NCBI GenBank assembly: GCA_947167555.1
Contig: CAMVIO010000109.1
Span: 1-6,855, forward strand
Length of the DNA: 6,855 bases
DNA from: an uncultured Selenomonadales bacterium
GTDB lineage: Bacteria > Bacillota > Negativicutes > Selenomonadales > Selenomonadaceae
Direction: 5' to 3'
The stretch's first letter is position 1. Every line of letters begins with the position of its first letter. Made by a program: the position numbers and the translations under genes. Shown here piece by piece: positions 1 to 6,855 of this stretch. Under the pieces are notes generated by a model. That model was not told the origin of the DNA and did not search any database. It worked only from the letters and a program-made list of their open reading frames with translations.

Positions 1-1220
1 TCGATGTTCTGTTTCGCCTGGTCAACGCTGGTCAACTGTTTTTCCATGCCGTCCGAGACGGTGGTGACTGTCTGGGAAACATGGGCCGCCGCTTCCGCCG
101 CCTGCTGGGAGCTGGTGGTCAGTTCTTCCGCGCTTGCCGCTACCTGTTCCGAGCATTTCGTCATTCTTGTTACCAGTTTGGAGATATGATCTTTCATGCG
201 GTTGAATTCCGTCGCCATTTCGCCGAATTCATCCGAGGTATCGACGTCGAGAGCGGCGACGGAGAGATTTCCTTCCGCGATTTCATGCAGACCGGAATTG
301 AGGCCGGCAAGACGGCGGACAACGCTGTTGGCAAAGAAAAGGAGCGATCCGACGAGCAGCACCACGCCGACGATCGTCAGCCCAATATAAACGAACCGCA
401 ATCTGGCGGCGCTTTCCAGCGTGCCGAGAGCGGGAAGCTCCAGGGCGGTAATCCAGCCGGTGAGCTTCATCGTGTCATAGACGACGAACCGTTCTTTGCC
501 GTCGACGACCTCGGAAAAGAATCCGGTCTTCTTTTGCGTCATCTCGGCAAGATGATTCTTGAGGAGCGGGTTTTCGGAGATTTTTTTGAGGGATTGGGAT
601 TCGTCGGCGGAAATCACGATGATATCCGTGACAGGGTTCAAAAGATACCCGACGCCTTCGCCGTTGAATTTGATCATGCCGACATGTTCCTGCAAGGCGT
701 CCATCCTGATGTCGAGGCACAGGCCGCCGCCGGGACCGTTTTGACGGGAATAGGGCATGGTCGCGGAAATGACGAGCTTTTTCGTCATGGCGTCGATATA
801 CGGATCGGTATAGAGGAACTTGCCTGCTTTCTTGACGTCTATGTACCAGGGCCGTTCGCGCCATTCACGCTTGCCGTTCAGATCGCCGGCAACGATCGCC
901 CACGCGTATCCGTCTTCCATGACGTGATAAGCGTCCTGGAATTCCGGGTCGGCAAAGATGCCGGTGAGCAATTCGGGGCGGCGTGCCGTCGCAGTATCGG
1001 GAATCTTGGACAGCATGGCTGCCAGCGATTTTGCGTACTGCGCTTTCGCGGCAAGCCAGGCCTCGGCCTCGTCGGACTTGGAAATGAGATTCGCCATGAG
1101 CTCCTTGCGGGTGGCGTCTTCCACGGAATCCGAGGCGGTCTTGTAGCCTATTGCGGAGACGATAATCATCACCGCGCCGATGATCCCGGCCAGCAGAAAG
1201 AATTTTTGCTTGATCCTCAT
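1..1220 (-). CDS. methyl-accepting chemotaxis protein (dCache sensor, N-terminal part; runs off the left edge)
   Basis: Transmembrane chemoreceptor that senses a ligand outside the cytoplasmic membrane and controls the CheA/CheW array. The frame from ATG 1220-1218 is open to the window edge (406 codons, no stop). Residues 7-26 form TM1. Residues 27-275 are a double-Cache sensor with the typical signatures RERPWY (121-126) and TDPYID (138-143). TM2 spans about 276-296. A HAMP domain follows at about 297-349 with the DEFGEM element at 330-335. Then comes an Ala/Ser/Gln-rich coiled coil (AASAEELTTSSQQAAEAAAH) that starts the signalling domain; the hairpin tip and methylation helices lie beyond the edge. 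The ribosome binding site GGGAGG precedes the ATG by about 8 bases, which supports this start over the upstream GTG in another frame. R121/R123, W125, Y126 and D170 resemble the amino-acid-binding dCache pattern, so an amino acid ligand is plausible but unproven. It is divergent from the symporter gene. Confidence 0.93.
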   Translation of the reverse strand, partial: MRIKQKFFLLAGIIGAVMIIVSAIGYKTASDSVEDATRKELMANLISKSDEAEAWLAAKAQYAKSLAAMLSKIPDTATARRPELLTGIFADPEFQDAYHVMEDGYAWAIVAGDLNGKREWRERPWYIDVKKAGKFLYTDPYIDAMTKKLVISATMPYSRQNGPGGGLCLDIRMDALQEHVGMIKFNGEGVGYLLNPVTDIIVISADESQSLKKISENPLLKNHLAEMTQKKTGFFSEVVDGKERFVVYDTMKLTGWITALELPALGTLESAARLRFVYIGLTIVGVVLLVGSLLFFANSVVRRLAGLNSGLHEIAEGNLSVAALDVDTSDEFGEMATEFNRMKDHISKLVTRMTKCSEQVAASAEELTTSSQQAAEAAAHVSQTVTTVSDGMEKQLTSVDQAKQNI

Positions 1221-1257
1221 ACATTATCCCTCCCACTTCAATAACATTCCTTCTATA

Positions 1258-1286
1258 AGAATAGCGCGTAATGGTACGGCAGTCAA
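1258..1286 (-). promoter_or_regulatory. sigma-A-type promoter for the chemoreceptor gene
   Basis: Read on the minus strand, TTGACT (1286-1281) and TATTCT (1263-1258) are separated by exactly 17 bases. Transcription would start near 1251 and leave a leader of about 30 bases containing the GGGAGG ribosome binding site. No convincing sigma-28 flagellar promoter was seen in its place. Confidence 0.55.
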
Positions 1287-1398
1287 TAAAAACGGCAATG
1301 TTTTCGGGTATTATGTATCCAATCTGTCGGCGTTTTTTTCGTCATTCTCGCTCATTCCCCCGGCTTTGCGACGAGTCATACGTTTCGGAAGCCGTTGT

Positions 1399-1427
1399 TT
1401 GCTTTTTCGCGGAAAGAGGTGTATAAT
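1399..1427 (+). promoter_or_regulatory. upstream promoter (P1) of the symporter gene
   Basis: TTGCTT (1399-1404) and a perfect TATAAT (1422-1427) are spaced by 17 bases. The predicted start near 1434 gives a leader of about 104 bases that includes the second promoter and the repeat/hairpin at 1479-1517. Confidence 0.6.
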
Positions 1428-1454
1428 CCCGTCTTATGTTTGATAAATAATCAA

Positions 1455-1483
1455 TTGCCATCGGCGGCGCAAACTGATATACT
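1455..1483 (+). promoter_or_regulatory. downstream promoter (P2) of the symporter gene, extended -10
   Basis: TTGCCA (1455-1460), a 17-base spacer, then TATACT (1478-1483) preceded by TGA, so the -10 is of the extended TGn type. The predicted start near 1490 gives a leader of about 48 bases. With P1 it forms a tandem pair 56 bases apart. Confidence 0.55.
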
Positions 1484-1517
1484 AGGAAAATACTAGGGAT
1501 TTGCATTTCCCTATTTT
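1479..1517 (+). promoter_or_regulatory. direct repeat and imperfect hairpin in the symporter leader
   Basis: ATACTAGG occurs twice (1479-1486 and 1490-1497), 11 bases apart, close to one helical turn. The first copy overlaps the P2 -10 box. TAGGGA (1494-1499) and TCCCTA (1508-1513) form an inverted repeat with an 8-base loop. It is extended by AAAATA (1487-1492) pairing with TATTTT (1512-1517) if three bases bulge. The structure ends 6 bases before the ribosome binding site, so it could be an operator or a leader hairpin affecting translation. The role is inferred; no known family of site was recognised. Confidence 0.4.
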
Positions 1518-1537
1518 ATCATGGAGTGTGAAGCAGT

Positions 1538-2755
1538 ATGAAAAAAATGTCCATGAGCGCGAAGGTCTTTCTTGGTTTCGGTATCGGCGCGGTGCTGGGA
1601 TTGGTTTTCCAGGAGAAAATCTTGTTCGTGCAGCCTGTCGGCGATCTCTTTTTGAAGCTGATCCAGATGATCGTGATACCGCTGATTTTCTGCTCGATCA
1701 TCAGCGGCATTGCCAGCATCGGCGATGTGGCGAAGTTGAAGCGCATCGGCGCGAAGGTCATGGGGTTCTATATCGTGACAACGATTCTCTCGACCATCCT
1801 CGGGCTTGCCGTCTCGCATCTGATGCAGCCGGGGCACGGATTTGGTATCTCGAGTATCGTGGAATCCGGCGAACCGATCAAGGCGGCGGAGCCGATGACC
1901 GTCGGCTCTGCGATTCTCGGCATGGTGCCGTCGAATCCGATTGCTGCGCTCGCGAAGGGCGACCTGATACAGACCATCGTTTTCGCTGTGTTTGTCGGCG
2001 TGGCGCTGACGATTCTCGGGGAAAGGGCGGCTCGTGTCAAGGGCGTCATCGACGAGGCGACGCAGGTCATGTTCAAGATCACCGACCTCGTGATGAAGGC
2101 GACGCCTTACGGCGTTTGTGCGTTGGCGGCGTGCAGCACGGGGGCGTATGGTCTTTCCGTGTTCGGCATCATGGGGAAATTCATCCTCACGCATTATATG
2201 GCGGCGGCGTCCATCGTCATTTTCATTTATCTTTTCATCATCAAGAGCATCGCGAAGATTCCTTTGTCAGATTTCTTCCACAAGATTTCCGAGGTCTGGT
2301 GGGTGGCGTTCAGTACCACGTCCAGCTCCGGCACGCTGCCGGTCACGATGCGGGTCACTGAGCAGGAATTCCACGTCAAGCACGAGTTGGCGTCATTCAC
2401 GCTGCCGCTGGGCGCGACGGTGAACATGAACGGCATCGCCGCCTACTATGCGGTCACGGTGCTTTTCGTCTCGCAGATTTACGGCGTCGATTTGACGCTT
2501 TATCAGCAGGCGATGTTCGTTTTCATGACGACGCTGATTTCCATCGGCACGCCGGGTATCCCGAACAGCGGCATCGTGCTGACGGTGATGCTGCTCGGCA
2601 CGATGGGCTTGCCGGCGACCATCATGGGCATGGTGGTCGGCATCTTCCGCCCAATCGACATGATCCACACCGCGTTGAACGTGACCGGCGATGTGGTTTC
2701 TACGCTGGCGGTGGCGCGGCTGGAAAATATGTACGAGGACGAAGCCGTTTCATAA
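1538..2755 (+). CDS. dicarboxylate/amino acid:cation symporter (SLC1/DAACS family, GltP/GltT-like)
   Basis: Inner-membrane secondary transporter, 405 residues, close to the family's usual length. GGAGTG at 1523-1528, 9 bases before ATG, fixes the start. HP1 carries TTSSSGTLPVTM (260-271), matching the family SSSGTLPVTM motif. HP2 is SIGTPGIPNSG (335-345). TM8 carries D374, H377, T378 and N381, then VTGD to D385. Relative to the archaeal homologue GltPh, the amino-group ligand (D394 there, D374 here), N401/N381 and D405/D385 are kept. The Arg that binds the acidic side chain (R397) is His377, and the NMDGT motif of TM7 is NMNGI (296-300). Loss of that Arg argues against aspartate/glutamate as the main substrate; neutral amino acids or another acid are possible. 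Coupling ion is unknown. It is transcribed away from the chemoreceptor and ends at a terminator shared with bioWF. Confidence 0.93.
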   Translation: MKKMSMSAKVFLGFGIGAVLGLVFQEKILFVQPVGDLFLKLIQMIVIPLIFCSIISGIASIGDVAKLKRIGAKVMGFYIVTTILSTILGLAVSHLMQPGHGFGISSIVESGEPIKAAEPMTVGSAILGMVPSNPIAALAKGDLIQTIVFAVFVGVALTILGERAARVKGVIDEATQVMFKITDLVMKATPYGVCALAACSTGAYGLSVFGIMGKFILTHYMAAASIVIFIYLFIIKSIAKIPLSDFFHKISEVWWVAFSTTSSSGTLPVTMRVTEQEFHVKHELASFTLPLGATVNMNGIAAYYAVTVLFVSQIYGVDLTLYQQAMFVFMTTLISIGTPGIPNSGIVLTVMLLGTMGLPATIMGMVVGIFRPIDMIHTALNVTGDVVSTLAVARLENMYEDEAVS

Positions 2756-2770
2756 AAATATACAGGACGT

Positions 2771-2805
2771 AAAAATGGAGACGCGAAATTGCGCCTCCAT
2801 TTTTT
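2771..2805. terminator. bidirectional intrinsic terminator between convergent genes
   Basis: Arms 2771-2784 and 2791-2804 pair over 14 bases with one mismatch around the loop GAAATT. The stem is flanked by A5 and T7 tracts. It lies 16 bases after the symporter stop. On the minus strand the single mismatch becomes a G-U pair, so it can also end bioWF transcripts about 110 bases past their stop. Confidence 0.85.
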
Positions 2806-2915
2806 GTACCTGATTTTTGGCAAACTATACGTCAAACTCCTCTTTCAGCTCCATCGTGCCGCGAACTCAGCGTGGCCGTTTTCCGGATAGACGAATCCCG
2901 TTTCCAAAAATTTTA
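2806..2915. other. 110-base spacer downstream of bioWF, no gene supported
   Basis: Between the shared terminator and the bioWF stop. On the minus strand it shows short peptide-like stretches in two frames (GFVYPENGHAEFAARWS then stop; MELKEEFDV then stop). Neither has a ribosome binding site or useful length. They could be remnants of a lost gene end or chance. Confidence 0.3.
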
Positions 2916-4832
<1,917 letters not shown>

Positions 4833-4855
4833 AGTCGGATTCCCCCTTGCGGTTT

Positions 4856-4885
4856 ATGATAACGGAAAGAGGAAAAGAATGTCAA
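4856..4885 (-). promoter_or_regulatory. promoter of bioWF
   Basis: On the minus strand a perfect TTGACA (4885-4880), an 18-base spacer and TATCAT (4861-4856). The predicted start near 4849 gives a leader of about 17 bases that begins just before the ribosome binding site. The -35 box lies inside the BirA-like operator. Confidence 0.65.
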
Positions 4886-4910
4886 CTGTAAAAATCATAT
4901 CGGTTTACAA
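4879..4910. promoter_or_regulatory. candidate BirA (biotin repressor) operator
   Basis: On the plus strand GGTTTACAA (4902-4910) is a perfect BirA half-site. A weaker partner ATGTCAACT (4879-4887, 6 of 9 matches to TTGTAAACC) lies 14 bases away, within the 14-16 base spacing known for bacterial BirA operators. The weaker half covers the bioWF -35 box. Bound BirA-biotinyl-AMP would therefore block RNA polymerase. The half-site, spacing and target gene agree; binding itself is inferred. Confidence 0.65.
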
Positions 4911-4964
4911 ACAACCTATACATAAACACGCGGTACGCAAAACGCCCCGATCGCCCGCCGCACA

Positions 4965-5040
4965 TTGACACGGATATAACAAGGCTAAGATGTTCTCCGC
5001 CTCTATAGGCGGGGGTGTATATCGGAGGTAGGAGGGAATA
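4965..5040 (+). other. intergenic segment with hairpin, possible small transcript
   Basis: TTGACA (4965-4970) is followed at 15 bases by a weak TAAGAT. A hairpin follows: CCGCCT (4997-5002) and AGGCGG (5007-5012), extendable to 9 pairs with two G-U pairs. A purine-rich GGAGGTAGGAGGG stretch (5024-5036) leads straight into the terminator stem at 5041. Such an order could make a plus-strand RNA of about 75 bases. No known RNA family was recognised, and the purine-rich stretch has no open frame behind it. Confidence 0.2.
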
Positions 5041-5073
5041 AAAAAATCCCCCGGATCATCCGGGAGATTTTTT
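5041..5073 (-). terminator. intrinsic terminator, probably the porin gene's original one
   Basis: Arms 5041-5056 and 5058-5073 are complementary apart from one position, with a GC core (CCCCGG / CCGGGA), an effective loop ATCAT and flanking A6/T6 runs. On the minus strand the odd position is a G-U pair; on the plus strand it is a C-A mismatch, which favours minus-strand use. It is now 178 bases past the porin stop because the 165-bp palindrome lies between; without the insertion it would be about 20 bases away. Confidence 0.75.
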
Positions 5074-5088
5074 ATCGTGCTTTGGCAT

Positions 5089-5253
5089 TAGGGCTTGTTT
5101 AAAAACTCGCCCGCACGTCATGGCGGCTCTTTTTCCGTCTCTCTGCGTCAGCGAAAACTCGACGTAGCGATGCTACGCCTTCGCTTTCGCTTCCTTGATA
5201 GACGAAAAAATATCTCGCCATGACGCACAGTCTCATTTTTTAAACAAGCCCTA
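5089..5253. repeat. 165-bp near-palindromic MITE-like element with TA at both ends
   Basis: The outer ends are a perfect 17-base inverted repeat, TAGGGCTTGTTTAAAAA at 5089-5105 and its complement at 5237-5253. Inside, CGTCATGGCG (5116-5125) pairs with CGCCATGACG (5216-5225). TTTTTCCGTCT (5130-5140) pairs with one mismatch to 5201-5211 or its neighbourhood, and the centre is CGTAGC-GAT-GCTACG (5163-5177). The whole element can fold into one long interrupted hairpin. It has no coding capacity. The terminal TA on each side could be a target duplication, as for IS630/mariner-type insertions. The right end supplies the TAG stop of the porin gene. A non-autonomous mobile element or a large REP-like repeat both fit. 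Confidence 0.7.
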
Positions 5254-6642
5254 GAAGAAGAAATTCAGTTCCACAAAGATGACGGAGTCACGTTCCATTT
5301 GATCGCGCGGCCCCGGATTGTCACCGTTGTCGTCGTCCGGCATCTTTTCGCCCCGGAAGAACTTGACTGTTCCCATCAGGTTTTTCAGGAAAACATAGCT
5401 GACGCCAAGTTCCACGCCGCGGCGGCCATTGTAAATCGTGTCATAGGTCGGCGCGATGGAGGAGTAATGGCCGAGGTGGCGGTAGGCGAGGAATGCGCCC
5501 CAAGAGCCTTTGTCCTTGGGGTCTGCCTTTTTGTAGTCCAGCTCGATGCTCCAGGACCGCTTGGAATGGGAGAAAATCGGCTGCGGATTGAACTCGCCGT
5601 CCTCCATGTCAGGCTGGTCGTAATCGGGATCGTTCGTCCACGCGAACGCGCCGTGCAGCCGCAAATTCTTGTTGAACTTGTAGCCCAACGCCGCTTCATA
5701 GATGTTGAGCTTTTCGGCATTGATGTCATCCACCATTTCGTGCGCGTTGGCCCAACGATGCCATGCCACGCCCCACGTCCATTTGTCGGCGCGGTCATTG
5801 TAAATCTCAATGGCCTGATAGCTGCCGGTGTCGTTGTCGCCGTCATCCGGATCGATGCCCAGCTCGCCGTCGAAGCGTTTGGCACGGCCCGCCGTGAGCG
5901 TCGCCTTGACCTTGTTGCCGAAGGTGATTTGCCCGCCGGCTACGTTGTCGTCGTACATCATGCCTTCGTCAATATTCGAGAAGTAAGGCAGCTTGCCTAA
6001 TTTGATGTTCAGGTTGCCGTAGTCGCCCTCGGCCCAGATTCGCTCAACGCGCATGCCGTTGTACTCGATGTCGGATTCGAGGTGGCGTTTGGTGTATGTC
6101 ATGTGCGCCGCCGGCGTGTTCGCCGCCGAGTTCATATTCGAATTGAAATCGATACGGGCATGACCGCTCCAGTGTTCATTGACGCGCATGGAGGGCTCCA
6201 ACCGCAATGTCACAAAGGAATGGGCGTAACGCGTGCTCACGCCTTCGTCGATTTCCCATTCATTGTGGTAGCGATAGCGGAGCTGTCCCTTCCATGTCAT
6301 GTTGTCGACTTTCTTTTCGAGGTTCGCCACGCGGACGCCGAGGCTGTTCAGCTCGTCGGCGAACTCCGCCGCCAGCTTGTCGAGCGTCGCCCTGTCCCCG
6401 CCGCCATTCGCCATGGCGCGGGCAACCATCTTCGCCATCTCGAAGCGCGTGATTTTGGGGTCGCCGCGATAGGTGCCGTCGCCGTAACCTTCGATCACGC
6501 CGTCGGCGGCAAGCTGCGCCACCGCGTCGTATGCCCAATGGCCCTCCGGGACGTCCTCGAAGGGATTCGCCGCGGCAAAGGCCGTGGAAGCGGAAGCAGC
6601 CAAGAGAGCCGCCGCGCAGGTGGATAAAAGCGCCTTTCTCAT
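5251..6642 (-). CDS. SLH-domain outer-membrane porin (OmpM/Mep45-like)
   Basis: Outer-membrane beta-barrel of 463 residues thought to tether the outer membrane to peptidoglycan. Residues 1-23 form a signal peptide (RK, hydrophobic core, Ser-Thr-Ala-Phe-Ala before the likely cut). One SLH domain lies at about 28-77 (FEDVPEGHWAYDAV, then GYGDGTYRGDPKITRFEMAKM). About 83-113 is a coiled coil (LDKLAAEFADELNSLGVRV, LEKKV). The rest, from about 117, is alternating amphipathic strands with acidic loops (DPDDGDNDTG; DDDNGDNPGPRD), ending in Phe-Phe-Phe as expected for BAM recognition. In Negativicutes such SLH domains bind polyamine-modified peptidoglycan. ATG 6642-6640 is preferred over TTG 6645 because AAAGGGG lies about 7 bases upstream of it. 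The TAG stop is built from TA plus the first G of the adjoining palindrome. The exact paralogue cannot be named from sequence alone. Confidence 0.93.
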   Translation of the reverse strand: MRKALLSTCAAALLAASASTAFAAANPFEDVPEGHWAYDAVAQLAADGVIEGYGDGTYRGDPKITRFEMAKMVARAMANGGGDRATLDKLAAEFADELNSLGVRVANLEKKVDNMTWKGQLRYRYHNEWEIDEGVSTRYAHSFVTLRLEPSMRVNEHWSGHARIDFNSNMNSAANTPAAHMTYTKRHLESDIEYNGMRVERIWAEGDYGNLNIKLGKLPYFSNIDEGMMYDDNVAGGQITFGNKVKATLTAGRAKRFDGELGIDPDDGDNDTGSYQAIEIYNDRADKWTWGVAWHRWANAHEMVDDINAEKLNIYEAALGYKFNKNLRLHGAFAWTNDPDYDQPDMEDGEFNPQPIFSHSKRSWSIELDYKKADPKDKGSWGAFLAYRHLGHYSSIAPTYDTIYNGRRGVELGVSYVFLKNLMGTVKFFRGEKMPDDDNGDNPGPRDQMERDSVIFVELNFFF

Positions 6643-6662
6643 CAAAAATCCCCTTTGCTTGC

Positions 6663-6692
6663 ATCATAGTGGATCGCGCTATCGCAGAGCAA
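6663..6692 (-). promoter_or_regulatory. candidate proximal promoter of the porin gene
   Basis: On the minus strand TTGCTC (6692-6687), an 18-base spacer, TATGAT (6668-6663). The -10 is good but the start would fall at about 6656, only just ahead of the ribosome binding site at 6656-6650, so the leader would be very short. Confidence 0.3.
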
Positions 6693-6702
6693 TCCTAATG
6701 CG

Positions 6703-6730
6703 TTGATACTATTTCGACATGAAACAACAA
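6703..6730 (-). promoter_or_regulatory. candidate distal promoter of the porin gene
   Basis: On the minus strand TTGTTG (6730-6725), a 16-base spacer, TATCAA (6708-6703). It would give a leader of about 55 bases, more usual for an abundant outer-membrane protein, but both boxes are imperfect. Confidence 0.3.
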
Positions 6731-6739
6731 ATTCCTGCC

Positions 6740-6785
6740 AAAGAAACAAAATTTCAGCCCTCCCCGTAAATCACGGGGAGGGCTG
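6740..6785 (-). terminator. intrinsic terminator of the gene upstream of the porin
   Basis: A perfect 13-base stem, CAGCCCTCCCCGT (6755-6767) with its complement (6773-6785) and loop AAATC. On the minus strand it is followed by a T-rich tail (AAATTTTGTTTCTTT); the plus strand has no T run. It lies 16 bases beyond the stop of the partial gene at 6802. Confidence 0.8.
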
Positions 6786-6801
6786 CTTATGCGGTTGATA
6801 A

Positions 6802-6855
6802 TTACCAATTCCAATCCGAGCGCTTCAAGTGCTTGCCCACTACCTGCTCCGCGTG
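6802..6855 (-). CDS. 3' end of an unidentified gene (17 codons visible)
   Basis: The minus strand reads HAEQVVGKHLKRSDWNW and then TAA (6804-6802). The reading frame is supported mainly by position: the stop is followed after 16 bases by a clear minus-strand terminator. The C-terminus is basic then aromatic. The fragment is too short to assign a family. The rest lies beyond the right edge, and the terminator suggests that it is a separate transcription unit from the porin. Confidence 0.5.
   Translation of the reverse strand, partial: HAEQVVGKHLKRSDWNW

Noticed and set aside
81..1244. Long plus-strand open frame of 387 codons opposite the chemoreceptor
   Set aside because: Its protein is Arg/Gly/His/Asp-rich without recognisable domains, while the minus-strand frame gives a full dCache-HAMP chemoreceptor with a ribosome binding site.
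1180..1443. Small plus-strand frame of 87 codons across the chemoreceptor start and the intergenic region
   Set aside because: No ribosome binding site, overlaps the 5' end of the chemoreceptor gene and both promoter regions, and the peptide has no family features.
2816..2915. Possible pseudogene tail downstream of bioWF (FVYPENGHAEF and MELKEEFDV in different minus-strand frames)
   Set aside because: Too short, two frames with stops, no start signals. It could be chance; only a homology search of the translated spacer could revive it.
4994..5015. Riboswitch in the hairpin region before the 5041 terminator
   Set aside because: No known aptamer core was recognised and no gene follows on the plus strand that it could control.
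5089..5253. CRISPR or tRNA-like interpretation of the palindromic region
   Set aside because: There is no regularly spaced direct repeat and no cloverleaf; the symmetry is a single long inverted repeat with TA ends.
5299..6627. Plus-strand open frames opposite the porin gene
   Set aside because: Low-complexity shadows of a gene with signal peptide, SLH domain and beta-strands on the other strand.

Overview
The window looks like chromosome from a GC-rich Gram-negative-type Firmicute of the class Negativicutes (Selenomonas/Veillonella relatives). The best clue is an outer-membrane barrel protein with an N-terminal S-layer-homology (SLH) domain followed by a coiled coil. This is the OmpM/Mep45 architecture by which these bacteria tie the outer membrane to peptidoglycan. 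The genus assignment is inference from domain architecture only.

Layout, left to right. (1) Positions 1-1220, minus strand: the first 406 residues of a methyl-accepting chemotaxis protein (dCache sensor, HAMP, start of the signalling coiled coil), cut by the window edge. (2) Positions 1221-1537: a divergent intergenic region with one minus-strand promoter and two tandem plus-strand promoters. A direct repeat and an imperfect hairpin follow, just before the next ribosome binding site. (3) Positions 1538-2755, plus: a complete SLC1-type dicarboxylate/amino acid:cation symporter with unusual residues at positions that bind ion or substrate in the family. (4) Positions 2771-2805: a terminator shared by the convergent genes. 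(5) Positions 2916-4832, minus: a fused BioW-BioF enzyme that would take pimelate through pimeloyl-CoA to 8-amino-7-oxononanoate, with a BirA-like operator over its -35 box. (6) Positions 4833-5250: a regulatory and repeat region with a small hairpin, a strong terminator and a 165-bp near-palindrome flanked by TA. (7) Positions 5251-6642, minus: the SLH porin, whose TAG stop codon lies across the junction with the palindrome. (8) Positions 6643-6855: porin upstream region, a 13-bp perfect terminator hairpin and the last 17 codons of another minus-strand gene.

How it fits together: the chemoreceptor and the symporter are divergent neighbours and may respond to and import related small organic or amino acids (inference). 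The biotin enzyme appears as a single-gene unit under biotin repression. The most interesting observation is the palindrome. Removing it with one copy of TA restores a TAA stop about 20 bases before the terminator now stranded on its far side. This points to a MITE-like insertion into the porin stop codon that left the protein, including its terminal Phe, intact. I did not find evidence for a wholly new multi-gene system here.
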